Shown piece by piece: positions 45,485-56,135 of a DNA stretch of 64,000 bases (position 1 is the stretch's first letter; each line of letters begins with the position of its first letter). The stretch comes from Streptococcus macacae NCTC 11558 (GTDB lineage: Bacteria; Bacillota; Bacilli; Lactobacillales; Streptococcaceae), in assembly GCF_000187995.2 (NCBI RefSeq), contig NZ_AEUW02000001.1:620001-684000 (forward strand), written 5' to 3'. A program made the position numbers and the translations under genes. The notes under the pieces are model-generated. The model had not been told where the DNA came from, did not search any database, and was given only the letters and a program-made list of their open reading frames with translations.

Positions 45485-46132
45485 TTAGAGATATCTTTTT
45501 AAAATAAGAGAAACTTTTCTATATCCTTCTTGAGTCAGATGCAGTCCGTCAGTTGTATTTTCTTCAGCTAAATTCCCTTTTTTATCTAACAAAGAAGGGT
45601 ATAAATCAATATATTCAGCACCCGGCAGAGCCTGTATGCGCTGATTTAAAAGTTGAATATTTTTATTTTTCCTGATTTTGACTTTAGCAGCATATTGGGG
45701 ATTTTCATTAACAGGCAAAAGAGAGAGCAAATAAATTTCTGTCCCTATGCTATAGACTCTAATCTGCGCTATCATATCAACTATTCTAGCTACAATATCA
45801 GATACAGCATAACCTTTGCCTAGATCATTAATACCAATCATTAAGAAAATTTTAGCAGGCTCTAAAGTCAGAGCTTGCTCTTGTAAGTGTTTTTGCAGCC
45901 AGATCGAATCGGTCCCAGCAATCCCTCTGTTGAACAAAGGCAAATCATGACCAAGGTATTTCTTTAAAGGAAAAAATTCAGTAATAGAATCTCCTGCAAA
46001 TACAATACCGGCTTTCTTTGTTTTTATATTAGCCTTCTTAAAAGATTGTAAACGCTCTATTTGATAAGCCGCAAGATCAGTCCTACTCTCTTCCTTTTGC
46101 CTGCTTGCAATCGTTTGGTTTTGGTTTTTCAT
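45485..46132 (-). CDS. SGNH/GDSL-type esterase or acylhydrolase
   Basis: 215 residues, cytosolic, with the SGNH blocks: VFAGDSITEF (Ser nucleophile), RGIAGTDS (Gly), GINDLGKG (Asn), and DGLHLTQEGY (Asp and His). It is related to platelet-activating-factor acetylhydrolase-like esterases; the substrate is unknown. The start at 46132 is chosen because upstream in-frame codons run through a long palindrome (46180-46227) and have no ribosome binding site. The chosen start has only a distant AAGGAAAG. Confidence 0.83.
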   Translation of the reverse strand: MKNQNQTIASRQKEESRTDLAAYQIERLQSFKKANIKTKKAGIVFAGDSITEFFPLKKYLGHDLPLFNRGIAGTDSIWLQKHLQEQALTLEPAKIFLMIGINDLGKGYAVSDIVARIVDMIAQIRVYSIGTEIYLLSLLPVNENPQYAAKVKIRKNKNIQLLNQRIQALPGAEYIDLYPSLLDKKGNLAEENTTDGLHLTQEGYRKVSLILKRYL

Positions 46133-46179
46133 CTTTTTACTTCTTTCCTTATATTTTATAAAATACGAAAAAGAGCAGA

Positions 46180-46227
46180 AACAGAAAAAAAGGTCATGAT
46201 GCTGCGCAAGCATTATTTTTTTCTGTT
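46180..46227 (-). terminator. Long palindromic terminator behind the Nramp-like gene
   Basis: AACAGAAAAAAA (46180-46191) pairs with TTTTTTTCTGTT (46216-46227), and inside it ATGCT, GCGCA, AGCAT forms a second stem (46199-46213). On the minus strand the stem contains a seven-T run, as expected for termination of the upstream gene. The remaining sequence to 46314 shows nothing further. Confidence 0.55.
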
Positions 46228-46314
46228 CCAAACTCTTACTTCATGCGTTATGGATCCAGCCATATTAAGTCATTTCAAGGGTTTCAAGTACTTCGTTATC
46301 ATTATTACTCTTAG

Positions 46315-47577
46315 CTAGCTAATAAAACCCAGCTGATAAACGAGGAAGAAAAGGGCAAATCCTGCAAGGTAAATAATACCTGAAATAGACAGCCAGTAGA
46401 GCCAAGGTGATAGCTGATGTTCTTTATCATTAACTAAGGTGAAGTTTAGATAAGCATAAATTGGTGTTGTCAAAAATGAAGCAATCATAGCAAAACGCAT
46501 CAAAGTAGCAACATCTCCTGCAAATAAAAGAACAATTAAGATACCTGCAATAGAAGTCAGCGTTATCCAAATATTTAAGTGTTTTTGACTGGCCTCTTTT
46601 TTATGAAACAATAAACGAAGACTTTCATTATTAGCACGTGAGTAACCATCAATAACAGTAATGGTTGTACCAAAAATACAAAGAAAAGCAATAAAAGCAA
46701 TCAGCAGACGCGACCAATCCCCAATGGCATAAGCATACATATTAATAAACTGGGCAATATAAGCTGCACTTGCGCTCTTAACAGCTTCACCTGATCCAAA
46801 TTGAATCATGGCACCAAGAGCCAGAAAAATGAAAGCAAGAATAGCCGTCCCGATATAGCCGACATTAAAGTCCAGAAGACCATCTTTATAAGTAACCTTG
46901 GTTGTCCGGCGCTTTTCAACAGTCCACATTGAATTGATAGCAGAAATCTCAATAGGAGCCGGCATCCAACCCATTAGTGCAATAATAAAAGGCAGAGCAC
47001 TTAACTGCCAAGGTGAAGGAGCTTTAAAATCCGGAGACAGCTCTCTGTGTTTAAAAACGGCAATAACAACGGCTAAAGTTGTGGCAAGAGTTAAAGAAAT
47101 CATCACAAATTTTGAAAGACCATCAAGAAATTGATAACCGCCAATTAAAAGCATAGCCCAGGTCACAACAATCAAAATAGTCGTTAATTGTGAAATAGAC
47201 AGCCCAAAACCATTAGGAAAAATATTATATAAAATAGCTGCAGCCAAAATACCAACAGCTGCTGTATTAACAACAGCCGAAAAGATATTCATAATAAAAA
47301 ATGCCCAAAGATAAAGGCTACCCTTATCTTTATACCCTTCAATAATACTTCTATTGTGCTGTAAAGTATATTGTGATCCAAAACGGAAAAATGGATACTT
47401 AAATAAATTAACCAAAAGTACAATAATAGCCAGTTGCCAACCATAAATTGCTCCTGCTTGTGTGGAAGACACAATGTGAGAACCTCCCACTGCTGCAGAG
47501 GCCATTAAAATACCTGGACCGAAAGCTCTAAATTTTTCTTTCCAAGTCGTTGAGCCAGCTTTTGTATTTTCTGTCAT
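46315..47577 (-). CDS. Nramp-related membrane transporter lacking the canonical metal-binding motifs
   Basis: 420 residues, about eleven membrane helices, LeuT-fold Nramp superfamily (N-terminus FGPGILMASAAVGGSH; TM6 region LMGWMPAPIEIS). Standard Nramp manganese carriers have DPGN in TM1 and MPHN in TM6, which supply the ion ligands; here they read GGSH and MPAP. The metal-binding Asp and Asn are therefore absent, so a different substrate is likely. AAAGGAGC precedes the ATG. It has a strong promoter (47637-47664) and a leader hairpin. Confidence 0.82.
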   Translation of the reverse strand: MTENTKAGSTTWKEKFRAFGPGILMASAAVGGSHIVSSTQAGAIYGWQLAIIVLLVNLFKYPFFRFGSQYTLQHNRSIIEGYKDKGSLYLWAFFIMNIFSAVVNTAAVGILAAAILYNIFPNGFGLSISQLTTILIVVTWAMLLIGGYQFLDGLSKFVMISLTLATTLAVVIAVFKHRELSPDFKAPSPWQLSALPFIIALMGWMPAPIEISAINSMWTVEKRRTTKVTYKDGLLDFNVGYIGTAILAFIFLALGAMIQFGSGEAVKSASAAYIAQFINMYAYAIGDWSRLLIAFIAFLCIFGTTITVIDGYSRANNESLRLLFHKKEASQKHLNIWITLTSIAGILIVLLFAGDVATLMRFAMIASFLTTPIYAYLNFTLVNDKEHQLSPWLYWLSISGIIYLAGFALFFLVYQLGFIS

Positions 47578-47605
47578 AAAACTTTTCTGCTCCTTTTATA
47601 AAAAT

Positions 47606-47664
47606 TATCAGACTTTTCAGAATCTGATATATTGTTATTATAACACCACAGTAAAAAGAGTCAA
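47606..47664 (-). promoter_or_regulatory. Promoter and leader hairpin of the Nramp-like gene
   Basis: On the minus strand TTGACT (47664-47659), 16 bp, TATAAT (47642-47637), also with an extended TGT. In the leader TATCAGA (47629-47623) pairs with TCTGATA (47612-47606) and is followed by ATTTTTAT just before the ribosome binding site. The hairpin could attenuate the transcript or be a protein site. Confidence 0.65.
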
Positions 47665-47723
47665 TATGGTTTTTCATGATTTTTCTAAAAATTACATTAA
47701 AAATTCAATTATTTCAAACGAGC

Positions 47724-47776
47724 AAAAAAGGGCAAGAGCAATTCAGAAAAAGTCATTTTTGCATCACTCTTGCTCT
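47724..47776 (-). terminator. Terminator behind the DUF1002 gene
   Basis: AGGGCAAGAG (47729-47738) pairs with CTCTTGCTCT (47767-47776), including one G-T pair, with an inner AAAAA/TTTTT stem. On the minus strand it is followed by TTTTTT. Confidence 0.75.
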
Positions 47777-47815
47777 TTGAAGTTTTTAACAAGTCTTATT
47801 TTTCATCGTTAATGA

Positions 47816-48787
47816 TTATGAAAATAGGCCTTTAATAGAATTGACCAGCCACTGCCAAATTTTTGTTAAAATACCCTTTCCAGATTCCAAGGCTTTATTA
47901 GCATCGAAATGGATATTAAGTCCTTTAAATGTTGATTGAGCTTTTGAAATAATACTGTTTTTCAAAGAACTAAGGGATGACTTAAATCCTTTGGTGTGAA
48001 TGACTTCACTTTTAGATAATTTGATGGCAAAATTAACGATTAAGCTAATTTGGCTTTTAGACATTGAACGGTCAAGCCCATAGTTTTTTAAAGTACTCTC
48101 TACAATTTTGCGGGCCTCTGTTTCACTTAATTTTTCCCCTTTATCTGCAACAGCCGATTTTATATCGGTAAGGGCAACATTTAATTTATCAGCATCATAG
48201 CCCTTTTTCCCCTTATTCTCAGCATTAATACCAGACAGAGTATTCAATTCTTCTTGGGCCAGCCCTTTACTTTCATCTGAGACAGTCGCTCCATTTTCTT
48301 CAAGTGAATAATAAATACCAGCTAATGCTGACTCACCTGTAACTGCAATCGGAGCAGCCACAGTGATTTTGGCATGCTGAATTCCCAGCGTTACAGCAGC
48401 ATTTCTATACATATCTTGAGTCACTTTTGTGATATTATTTGGTGTCTCAATCTTAACATTTAGTGTTTCATTGCTTCCTAATTTTTGAATCTTAACTGAT
48501 GAATACAATTGTAGACTTGGATCATCAGCCACATTCATAATTTTAGCATAACTGCTAGTATTCAGTGTTTTTACTTTTGTATCCTTTTCAGCATTATATC
48601 CTAAAAGGTTTAGAGTCTGTGTCTTTTGTTCTTCGCTTAAAGAATAGCCCATTATATATTCAGGCTGGACATATGTCTCATCAATAACTTTCTGAACTGA
48701 GCTAGCATCATCAGCCTGAGCTGTTGCAAAGGACAAGAGAAAAACAAAGCAAAAACTCCAAAAAATAAGTATTTTTTTTAAACTCAT
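47816..48787 (-). CDS. Secreted DUF1002 protein
   Basis: 323 residues with a cleavable signal peptide (about 1-24, ending TAQA-DDASS). The DUF1002 pattern follows: YIMGYSLSEEQKTQTLNLLGY, the MYRNAAVTLGI block and ALAGIYYSLEENG. The family is common in Firmicutes (YpuA of Bacillus) and has no known activity. The C-terminus (about 300-323) is amphipathic and tryptophan-containing, with no anchor motif. The ATG at 48787 is preferred over 48817 because AAAGGAAA lies 7 nt upstream and the promoter (TATAAT at 48834-48829) starts transcription near 48822. Confidence 0.83.
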   Translation of the reverse strand: MSLKKILIFWSFCFVFLLSFATAQADDASSVQKVIDETYVQPEYIMGYSLSEEQKTQTLNLLGYNAEKDTKVKTLNTSSYAKIMNVADDPSLQLYSSVKIQKLGSNETLNVKIETPNNITKVTQDMYRNAAVTLGIQHAKITVAAPIAVTGESALAGIYYSLEENGATVSDESKGLAQEELNTLSGINAENKGKKGYDADKLNVALTDIKSAVADKGEKLSETEARKIVESTLKNYGLDRSMSKSQISLIVNFAIKLSKSEVIHTKGFKSSLSSLKNSIISKAQSTFKGLNIHFDANKALESGKGILTKIWQWLVNSIKGLFS

Positions 48788-48828
48788 AAGGTTTCCTTTC
48801 AAAAATAAGAATTTCATCAGCTTTTTTC

Positions 48829-48837
48829 ATTATAGCA
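48829..48837 (-). promoter_or_regulatory. Extended -10 promoter of the DUF1002 gene
   Basis: TGCTATAAT on the minus strand (48837-48829). The leader is about 35 nt. Confidence 0.55.
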
Positions 48838-48943
48838 CAAGCAACTAAAATAAAGCTAAATAGCTGACACAAATACAATGTCAGTAGCTAAAACTTTTTA
48901 ATGATAGACATATTGCAATCATAGGAACTGTGTTTTCCTTACT

Positions 48944-48974
48944 AAAAGAAACCCGCAAAAGCGAGCTCCTTTTT
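48944..48974 (-). terminator. Terminator behind srtA
   Basis: On the minus strand AAAG-GAGCTCGC (48972-48961), loop TTTT, GCGGGTTT-CTTT (48956-48945): about 12 bp with several G-U pairs, followed by T-rich sequence. Confidence 0.6.
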
Positions 48975-49732
48975 CATAAAGAAATTTGATTATAAGATTG
49001 ATTAAAAGCTTGTTTAACTTCCTCTTTCACCTGCTTAAAATCCTCAGATTTTTCTAAAAGACCATGTACAATAATCCGCTCTGTTGCTCCAGGATCCGTA
49101 CAAGTCACTAAGGTCACTTCATTTTTTCCGGGACTGTCATTAACAACTTCAACATGTTCTGGTGTAACAGATTTCACTTCACTGATACGATAAGTATAGA
49201 CTTTTTCTTTATCTGTAAGATAAATTTTCATTCCTTTTTTCGCATTGTCTAAAGGTGAAAAAAGCATTTTTGAAGAACCTGTCATTCCAAAAACGTGATG
49301 ACTGGCTAGAGCATAATTCTTCTGTCCCATGACTTGGTTTTCTTTCATAGTCCCAGCCCCATAAGTCAATCCAATGTTATTTAACCCTTTGAAAATAGGT
49401 AGATTAATCTTCAAGTCCGGTATAGCAATGCCGCCAATAACTGGCAGTTTTTGGGCTGACATCTGAGCACTTAAAACAGATTCTGTACTAATTGATTTAA
49501 CCTTTTTAAAATCAAAAGAAGAATCAGCAGATTTATTTTTTTCGATCTCCTTTTGACTAATCTTAGAAACCTGATATTTATTTGAGTTCCAGGCAATTAA
49601 ACTGTTGCGAATCGGTCTATTAAAAACTAAAGCTAAACCAAGCATTAAGAGCAAGATGAGAAAGAAATTCTTGAGAAATCTTTTCTTTCTTTTTTTACGA
49701 TACGGTCTTGTGGCATTATTTTTTGTTTTCAT
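48974..49732 (-). CDS. srtA: Sortase A (class A housekeeping sortase)
   Basis: Membrane transpeptidase that cleaves LPXTG between Thr and Gly and joins surface proteins to lipid II. 252 residues: cytosolic basic N-terminus, a signal anchor (about 20-38), and a sortase barrel with His145 (ASHHVFG), Cys211 in TLVTCTD and Arg219. Its substrate in this window is the WapE-like protein. The ATG overlaps the gyrA stop by one base (TAATG), so it depends on the gyrA transcript, as in other streptococci. Confidence 0.97.
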   Translation of the reverse strand: MKTKNNATRPYRKKRKKRFLKNFFLILLLMLGLALVFNRPIRNSLIAWNSNKYQVSKISQKEIEKNKSADSSFDFKKVKSISTESVLSAQMSAQKLPVIGGIAIPDLKINLPIFKGLNNIGLTYGAGTMKENQVMGQKNYALASHHVFGMTGSSKMLFSPLDNAKKGMKIYLTDKEKVYTYRISEVKSVTPEHVEVVNDSPGKNEVTLVTCTDPGATERIIVHGLLEKSEDFKQVKEEVKQAFNQSYNQISL

Positions 49733-52188
49733 TAGTCTTCTTCTGTATTACCTTCTTCCTCTAGCTCTTGGGGTTTAACAAGAGCAAATGTAACAATCTT
49801 AGCTTCCTTATCTAAACGCATGACTTTCACTCCCATTGCTGAGCGGCCTGTTTGAGAAATATTAGCGACACTTGTCCGAATGATAACACCAGTATTTGTA
49901 ATAAGCATAATATCCTCATCACCATCTACCGTCACAAGCCCTGCAAGCTGCCCATTTTTCTCAGTAATATTAACCGTTTTAATCCCTTTACCGCCGCGGC
50001 CTTTGGTTGGATATTCACTTGCTGCAGTTTGCTTACCATAGCCTTTTTCAGTGATTGTTAGCACCTCTTGGCTATCAGAAACAGCCGCTGCTCCAATAAC
50101 AATGTCCTTGGGACGCAAACTAACTCCCTTGACACCTGTGGCAGTGCGTCCCATATTTCGAACAGTATTTTCTTTAAAACGCACCGAATAGCCAGAGCGG
50201 GTACCAATAATAATGTCTTCTTGTCCATTTGTCAAAAGCACATTAATCAGCTCATCACCGCCGCGTAAATTCAGAGCTTTTAAGCCATTTTGGCGAATAT
50301 TAGCAAAGGCTGAAACCGTTGTCCGCTTGACAATTCCTTCTTTTGTAGTGAAAAAGAGATACTTATCATGAAAATCATTGGATTTTACATTAATAATGGT
50401 CTGGATCGTTTCTGTCTCTTCTAATTTCAAAAGATTCACAATCGGCAGTCCCTTGGCAGTACGGCCGTATTCTGGTATTTCATAACCTTTCAGACGATAT
50501 ACTCTGCCTCTATTTGTAAAGAAAAGCATCGCATCATGGGTGTTGGTTGACACAAGTTCACGAACAAAGTCATCATCATTGACCCCTGTTCCTTGAACAC
50601 CGCGGCCTCCGCGTTTTTGTGCTCGGAATTCCCCCTGTCCTAAACGTTTAATATAGCCATTGTTAGACAGCGTTATCAAGACATCTTCTTCTTCAATAAG
50701 ATCTTCGTCCTCAAGCGATAAAACTTCACCCACCATTAGCTCTGTACGCCGGTCATCAGCAAATTTACGTTTTATTTCATCCAGCTCTGTTTTAATAATA
50801 GTAACCACCCGTTCTGGCTTGGCTAAAATATCTGTTAAATCAGCAATCAAAGCTAGAAGTTCTTCGTATTCGGATTGAATCTTGTCCCGTTCTAAGCCAG
50901 TCAAACGGCGCAAACGCATGTCAAGAATAGCTTGGCTTTGCCGTTCTGATAAATCAAAACGACTCATCAATTCTGCTTGCGCAATGGTATCTGTTTCACT
51001 ATTTCGGATAATGCTAATAACCTCATCTAAATGATCTAAAGCTATCAGCAAACCTTCTAAAATATGTGCTCGGCTTTCAGCTTTGGCCTTATCAAACTCA
51101 GTACGTCTAACAACAACCTCTTTTTGATGTTCAATATAATTGTCCAAGATTTGCCTAAGCGATAAAATTTTAGGCACACCTTTTTCAATCGCTAACATAT
51201 TGAAACTAAAGTTTGTCTGCAAGCTAGTTAACTTAAAGAGGTTATTGAGAATGACATGAGCACTGGCATCCCGACGGACCTCAATGATGAAGCGAACACC
51301 TTCACGGCTGGATTCATCCCGTACAGCAGTAATTCCCTCAACACGCTTCTCCTGTGCAAGACGCACAATATGCTCATGAACTTTTGTCTTATTAATCATA
51401 TAAGGGAACTCTGTAACGACAATACGTTCCCTGCCAGACTTTGTCACTTCAATCTCTGTACGAGCTCGTAAAACAATAGATCCCTTGCCAGTATCATAAG
51501 CCCTGTGAATACCAGATTTTCCCATGACCAGAGCTCCTGTAGGGAAATCTGGTCCAGGAAGAACTTCCATCAGTTCACGCGTTGTAACATCAGGCTTATC
51601 CATAACAAGTTTTACCGCATCGATCGTTTCTCCCAAATTATGCGGCGGAATATTTGTCGCCATACCAACGGCAATACCTGTTGCTCCGTTGACCAAAAGA
51701 TTAGGAAAGCGCGAAGGTAAAACGAGCGGCTCTCTTTCACTGCCATCATAGTTATCAGCAAAATCAACTGTATTTTTATTAATATCACGGAGCATCTCAA
51801 GTGCAATCTTGCTCATGCGTGCTTCTGTATAGCGCTGAGCCGCTGCCCCATCTCCGTCCATTGATCCAAAATTTCCATGCCCATCCACAAGCATATGGCG
51901 ATAGGACCACCATTGTGCCATACGCACCATTGCTTCATAGATTGAAGAATCTCCATGAGGATGGTATTTCCCCATAACATCCCCAGTAATACGAGCGGAT
52001 TTTTTATGCGGCTTATCTGGAGTAACACCTAATTCATTCATTCCATATAAAATCCGGCGATGAACAGGTTTTAAACCATCGCGCACATCTGGAAGTGCAC
52101 GTGAGACAATTACGCTCATAGCATAGTCAATAAAACTTGTCTTCATTTCACTTGTTAAATTAACATCCACTAAATTTTTATCTTGCAT
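49732..52188 (-). CDS. gyrA: DNA gyrase subunit A
   Basis: Breakage-reunion subunit of gyrase. 818 residues from the ATG at 52188: winged helix with catalytic Tyr120 in QRYTEARM, coiled coil, and the C-terminal beta-pinwheel with the GyrA box QRGGRG-like [13 protein letters not shown] lies 9 nt before this ATG; an in-frame codon at 52221 is at or upstream of the predicted start of transcription (TATAAT 52231-52226). The quinolone positions are the sensitive residues Ser81 and Glu85. Confidence 0.98.
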   Translation of the reverse strand: MQDKNLVDVNLTSEMKTSFIDYAMSVIVSRALPDVRDGLKPVHRRILYGMNELGVTPDKPHKKSARITGDVMGKYHPHGDSSIYEAMVRMAQWWSYRHMLVDGHGNFGSMDGDGAAAQRYTEARMSKIALEMLRDINKNTVDFADNYDGSEREPLVLPSRFPNLLVNGATGIAVGMATNIPPHNLGETIDAVKLVMDKPDVTTRELMEVLPGPDFPTGALVMGKSGIHRAYDTGKGSIVLRARTEIEVTKSGRERIVVTEFPYMINKTKVHEHIVRLAQEKRVEGITAVRDESSREGVRFIIEVRRDASAHVILNNLFKLTSLQTNFSFNMLAIEKGVPKILSLRQILDNYIEHQKEVVVRRTEFDKAKAESRAHILEGLLIALDHLDEVISIIRNSETDTIAQAELMSRFDLSERQSQAILDMRLRRLTGLERDKIQSEYEELLALIADLTDILAKPERVVTIIKTELDEIKRKFADDRRTELMVGEVLSLEDEDLIEEEDVLITLSNNGYIKRLGQGEFRAQKRGGRGVQGTGVNDDDFVRELVSTNTHDAMLFFTNRGRVYRLKGYEIPEYGRTAKGLPIVNLLKLEETETIQTIINVKSNDFHDKYLFFTTKEGIVKRTTVSAFANIRQNGLKALNLRGGDELINVLLTNGQEDIIIGTRSGYSVRFKENTVRNMGRTATGVKGVSLRPKDIVIGAAAVSDSQEVLTITEKGYGKQTAASEYPTKGRGGKGIKTVNITEKNGQLAGLVTVDGDEDIMLITNTGVIIRTSVANISQTGRSAMGVKVMRLDKEAKIVTFALVKPQELEEEGNTEED

Positions 52189-52225
52189 TAAAAAATGCTC
52201 CATTTCTAGAATAAAACTCAATAGT

Positions 52226-52234
52226 ATTATACCA
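52226..52234 (-). promoter_or_regulatory. gyrA-srtA extended -10 promoter
   Basis: TGGTATAAT on the minus strand (52234-52226), with a TGAAAA-like -35. Leader about 31 nt. Confidence 0.6.
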
Positions 52235-52302
52235 CAAAAAAAGTTCCTTTTCAGCTATTCTACTATAGTTTTGCAATCCCTTTTAAATTATTAATGACTT
52301 TC

Positions 52303-52331
52303 TTAACAAAAAGTGATAGAATAAATAATGT
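52303..52331 (+). promoter_or_regulatory. ldh promoter
   Basis: TTAACA (52303-52308), 17 bp, TAATGT (52326-52331). AAGGAG (52357-52362) is 14 nt from the ATG, longer than usual. I found no Rex-like operator here. Confidence 0.5.
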
Positions 52332-52370
52332 ATAAATATATACCTAAATTTTTTATAAGGAGATGTTTAG

Positions 52371-53366
<996 letters not shown>

Positions 53367-53379
53367 TTTCTTTTACATC

Positions 53380-53424
53380 AAAAAAGTAAGTCTGAAGTCA
53401 AAAAGCTTCAGGCTTACTTTTTTA
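53380..53424. terminator. Terminator between ldh and nox (bidirectional)
   Basis: An 18-bp stem, 53380-53397 with 53407-53424 and one G-T pair, with A6 and T6 at the ends. It serves ldh and, on the other strand, nox. Confidence 0.92.
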
Positions 53425-53505
53425 TTTTGAAATTCTTTTCTTAAAATTTTAAAGGTATTGATAACTTTCTTATTGCAGGCTTTTTAAGTCCTTATATACT
53501 CACAG

Positions 53506-54882
53506 TCACGATTCTGCCGCAGATGCTGCTTTGCTAATATAATTATTTGGCTGATTGAAATGCGGAAGGAAAAAATAATCCAATAAAGCTAAGCGATCAA
53601 TAGTGACATTTTCCTGAATGGCCAGCGAGAACATATGAATTCCCATAGACATATCCTCACGTGAAGCCATTTGTGCCCCAAGAACACGACGGCTTTCTTT
53701 GTCATAAACAATTTTAATAGTCACAGGGTAGTTATTATGTTCAATAAAAATCGCTTTTTGAAAATCTGTATATTCTGTTACGGCGGGATCATAACCAAAG
53801 CGTTTAGCCTTCTCTTTTGTCAATCCTGTTGAAACCATATTGAGTCCAAAGATAGAGATACCATTTGATCCTTGAACACCTAAGGATTCTATTTCATGTC
53901 CTGCTGCATTATGGCCAGCTACAATACCAGAGCGTAAAGCATTGGAAGCTAAAGCGATATAATTAGTAGCTTCTATAGCATTGTCGTAGACTGTTGCACA
54001 ATCACCAATAGCATAAACATCAGGCATGCTTGTTTCTTGCTTTTTATTCACAAGAAAAGCCCCGTTACGAAAAGTTTCCAACTGACCAGCACCTAAAGCC
54101 GTATTAGGACGAAAACCAACTGCAAGAATTACCATATCAACATCGCGTGTCGCCTTATCAGTAACAATACGCTCAACCTTGCTATCTCCTTGGATAGCTT
54201 TTACTGTTTCTCCAAAGGCTAATTCTATACCGTTATCTTCTAAATTCTGACGCATCATATCTGAAAGGTCACGATCATAATATCCTGCTAAACAAGTATC
54301 TACAACATCAATCAGAACAACATCCTTACCAATCCGTTTAAACGCTTCTGCTAATTCAACACCAATATAGCCAGCACCCACAACAGCAATGCGATTGAGA
54401 TGTTGGCTTTTATCCTGAAGCTTTTCAATCACTTGCTCAGCATTTTGGTACAATTTAACAAACTGAAGATTTTCTAATGTTGCTTCAAAAGTACGGCTTC
54501 CTTCTTTAATAGCTGCTCCTTCAATTGGAGGCAAAATTGGAGTTGAACCAGTTGCTAAAATTAACTTATCATAAAATTCAACATGCTCCTTTCCATCAAC
54601 GATGGCAGTAACAGATTTGGCCTCATAATCAATAGATGTAACTGGAGAATTCATATACACCTTAGCACCTTTTGACTCAAACTGTTCTTTATCAGCATAA
54701 AAGAGCCCTTGAGGTCCTGAAATTTGCTTACCAATCCAAAGCGCCATTCCACAGCCTAAAAAAGATATATTAGAATTTTGATCAAAAACAACAACCTCAT
54801 GCTCTTCGCTATAGTTATCTAATATAGTATTGATACTATAGGTACCAGCATGATTTGCACCTACTATAACAATTTTTGACAA
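53506..54882 (-). CDS. nox: NADH oxidase, water-forming (Nox)
   Basis: FAD enzyme reducing O2 to water with NADH, giving oxygen tolerance and NAD+ recycling. 458 residues: FAD-binding [10 protein letters not shown] (5-14), the redox Cys44 in FLGCGMALW (cycling through sulfenic acid), NADH-binding [10 protein letters not shown], and the FAD ribityl site AIGDCA. Start is TTG with GAGGAAC 6-7 nt upstream. The promoter is at 54918-54946. Confidence 0.96.
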   Translation of the reverse strand: MSKIVIVGANHAGTYSINTILDNYSEEHEVVVFDQNSNISFLGCGMALWIGKQISGPQGLFYADKEQFESKGAKVYMNSPVTSIDYEAKSVTAIVDGKEHVEFYDKLILATGSTPILPPIEGAAIKEGSRTFEATLENLQFVKLYQNAEQVIEKLQDKSQHLNRIAVVGAGYIGVELAEAFKRIGKDVVLIDVVDTCLAGYYDRDLSDMMRQNLEDNGIELAFGETVKAIQGDSKVERIVTDKATRDVDMVILAVGFRPNTALGAGQLETFRNGAFLVNKKQETSMPDVYAIGDCATVYDNAIEATNYIALASNALRSGIVAGHNAAGHEIESLGVQGSNGISIFGLNMVSTGLTKEKAKRFGYDPAVTEYTDFQKAIFIEHNNYPVTIKIVYDKESRRVLGAQMASREDMSMGIHMFSLAIQENVTIDRLALLDYFFLPHFNQPNNYISKAASAAES

Positions 54883-54917
54883 AATAAGTTCCTCTTTTCC
54901 ATTAATTTTTCTTTTTT

Positions 54918-54946
54918 AGTATATCACTAGAATGAAACGCTTACAA
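54918..54946 (-). promoter_or_regulatory. nox promoter
   Basis: On the minus strand TTGTAA (54946-54941), 17 bp, TATACT (54923-54918), with an extended TGA. TGTAAGCGTTTCA, resembling a catabolite-response element but one base too short, overlaps the -35. Confidence 0.7.
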
Positions 54947-54959
54947 TTTTTATGCTCAC

Positions 54960-55015
54960 AGCAAATGATTTCGGTCTGAGCTGCTTTTTCTATCCCGGAC
55001 CTAATATCATTTGCT
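54960..55015. other. Inverted repeat just upstream of the nox promoter
   Basis: AGCAAATGAT (54960-54969) and ATCATTTGCT (55006-55015) are perfect 10-bp arms; GGTC/GACC adds an inner stem. There is no T-run on either side. It lies 14 bp upstream of the nox -35 and about 160 bp behind the nup operon. Between 55016 and 55177 I see nothing clear. Confidence 0.5.
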
Positions 55016-55177
55016 TCCACATTTTTGATAAGCGCCGTTAAAATACGTCTCAAATTATTTAAACCGTTAAAAATATAAACTAAATAGCTGTCGTCCTTAA
55101 ATAGAAAACTTCATTTTTCAGCCATAGTCGGCTTCAAACTTTAACTGCTGTACTGCACTGCTTTTTGATTGCAACAG

Positions 55178-56134
55178 TTATTTTGATTTGATGTAATTAA
55201 CACCGTCCGCTTTAGGAGCCACAGCTTGACCAAAGAAAACAGCTAAGACGATTATTGTCAGGACATAAGGTGCAATTTGCAGATAAACAGTAGGAATTTT
55301 CGCTAGAAAAGGGAGCTGAGCGCCGATAACAGCTAAACTCTGTGAAAGACCAAAGAATAAGCTTGAAAGCATAGCACCAATAGGATTCCATCTTCCAAAA
55401 ATCATAGCTGCTAAAGCGATAAAACCTGGACCTAAAATAGTTGTCCCAGCAAAATTTACCGAAATTGATTGCGCATAAATAGCCCCGCCAATACCTCCAA
55501 GAAGTCCTGAAATCATAACGCCTAAATATCTCATCAGATAAACATTAATTCCTAGAGTATCCGCAGCCTGAGGATGTTCACCGACAGATCTTAGACGCAG
55601 TCCAAACCGTGTTTTAAATAGGATAAACCAGGCTAAAACTGAGAAAACAATAGCTATATAGGCTACTAAACTTGTTCCTTTAAAGAAAATCGGTCCAATA
55701 AAAGGAATATTGGATAAAATTGGAAAATCAAATTTACCAAAGGACTGCTGGATATTATCTGTCTGTCCTTTATTATACATTGCTTTAACCAGAAAAACAG
55801 CTAAAGAAGGAGCCAAAAGATTAAGCACTGTCCCAGATACAATATGATCTGCCCTAAAATTAATAGTAGCTATTGCATGGATTAAAGAGAAAAGTAATCC
55901 GACAAAACCGCCCACAAGTGCAGCAATCCAAGGCGTAGCCTTCCCAAAAACTTGAACAAATTCTAAGTTGAAAACAATACCCGCAAATGCTCCCATTACC
56001 ATAATTCCTTCAAGACCCACATTAACAATACCAGATCTCTCAGAAAAAACACCACCAATACTTGTAAAGATAAGAGGTGTGGCATAAACTAGCATTGAAG
56101 ATACTAACAGAGCCAAAATATTTTCTATACTCAT
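55178..56134 (-). CDS. nupQ: Nucleoside ABC transporter permease (NupQ-like)
   Basis: 318-residue BPD_transp_2 permease, about eight to ten helices, with the GGVFSERSGIVNVGLEGIM motif in its early part (residues 25-44, split here) and AIYAQSISVNFA. It pairs with the NupP-like protein to form the channel for nucleosides. It is the last gene of the salvage operon, 1 nt behind its partner. Confidence 0.9.
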   Translation of the reverse strand: MSIENILALLVSSMLVYATPLIFTSIGGVFSERSGIVNVGLEGIMVMGAFAGIVFNLEFVQVFGKATPWIAALVGGFVGLLFSLIHAIATINFRADHIVSGTVLNLLAPSLAVFLVKAMYNKGQTDNIQQSFGKFDFPILSNIPFIGPIFFKGTSLVAYIAIVFSVLAWFILFKTRFGLRLRSVGEHPQAADTLGINVYLMRYLGVMISGLLGGIGGAIYAQSISVNFAGTTILGPGFIALAAMIFGRWNPIGAMLSSLFFGLSQSLAVIGAQLPFLAKIPTVYLQIAPYVLTIIVLAVFFGQAVAPKADGVNYIKSK

Positions 56135-56135
56135 T

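Noticed and set aside
54931..54946. Catabolite-response element at nox (TGTAAGCGTTTCA)
   Set aside because: It is one base shorter than the 14-bp cre consensus, so the CG core is off-centre.
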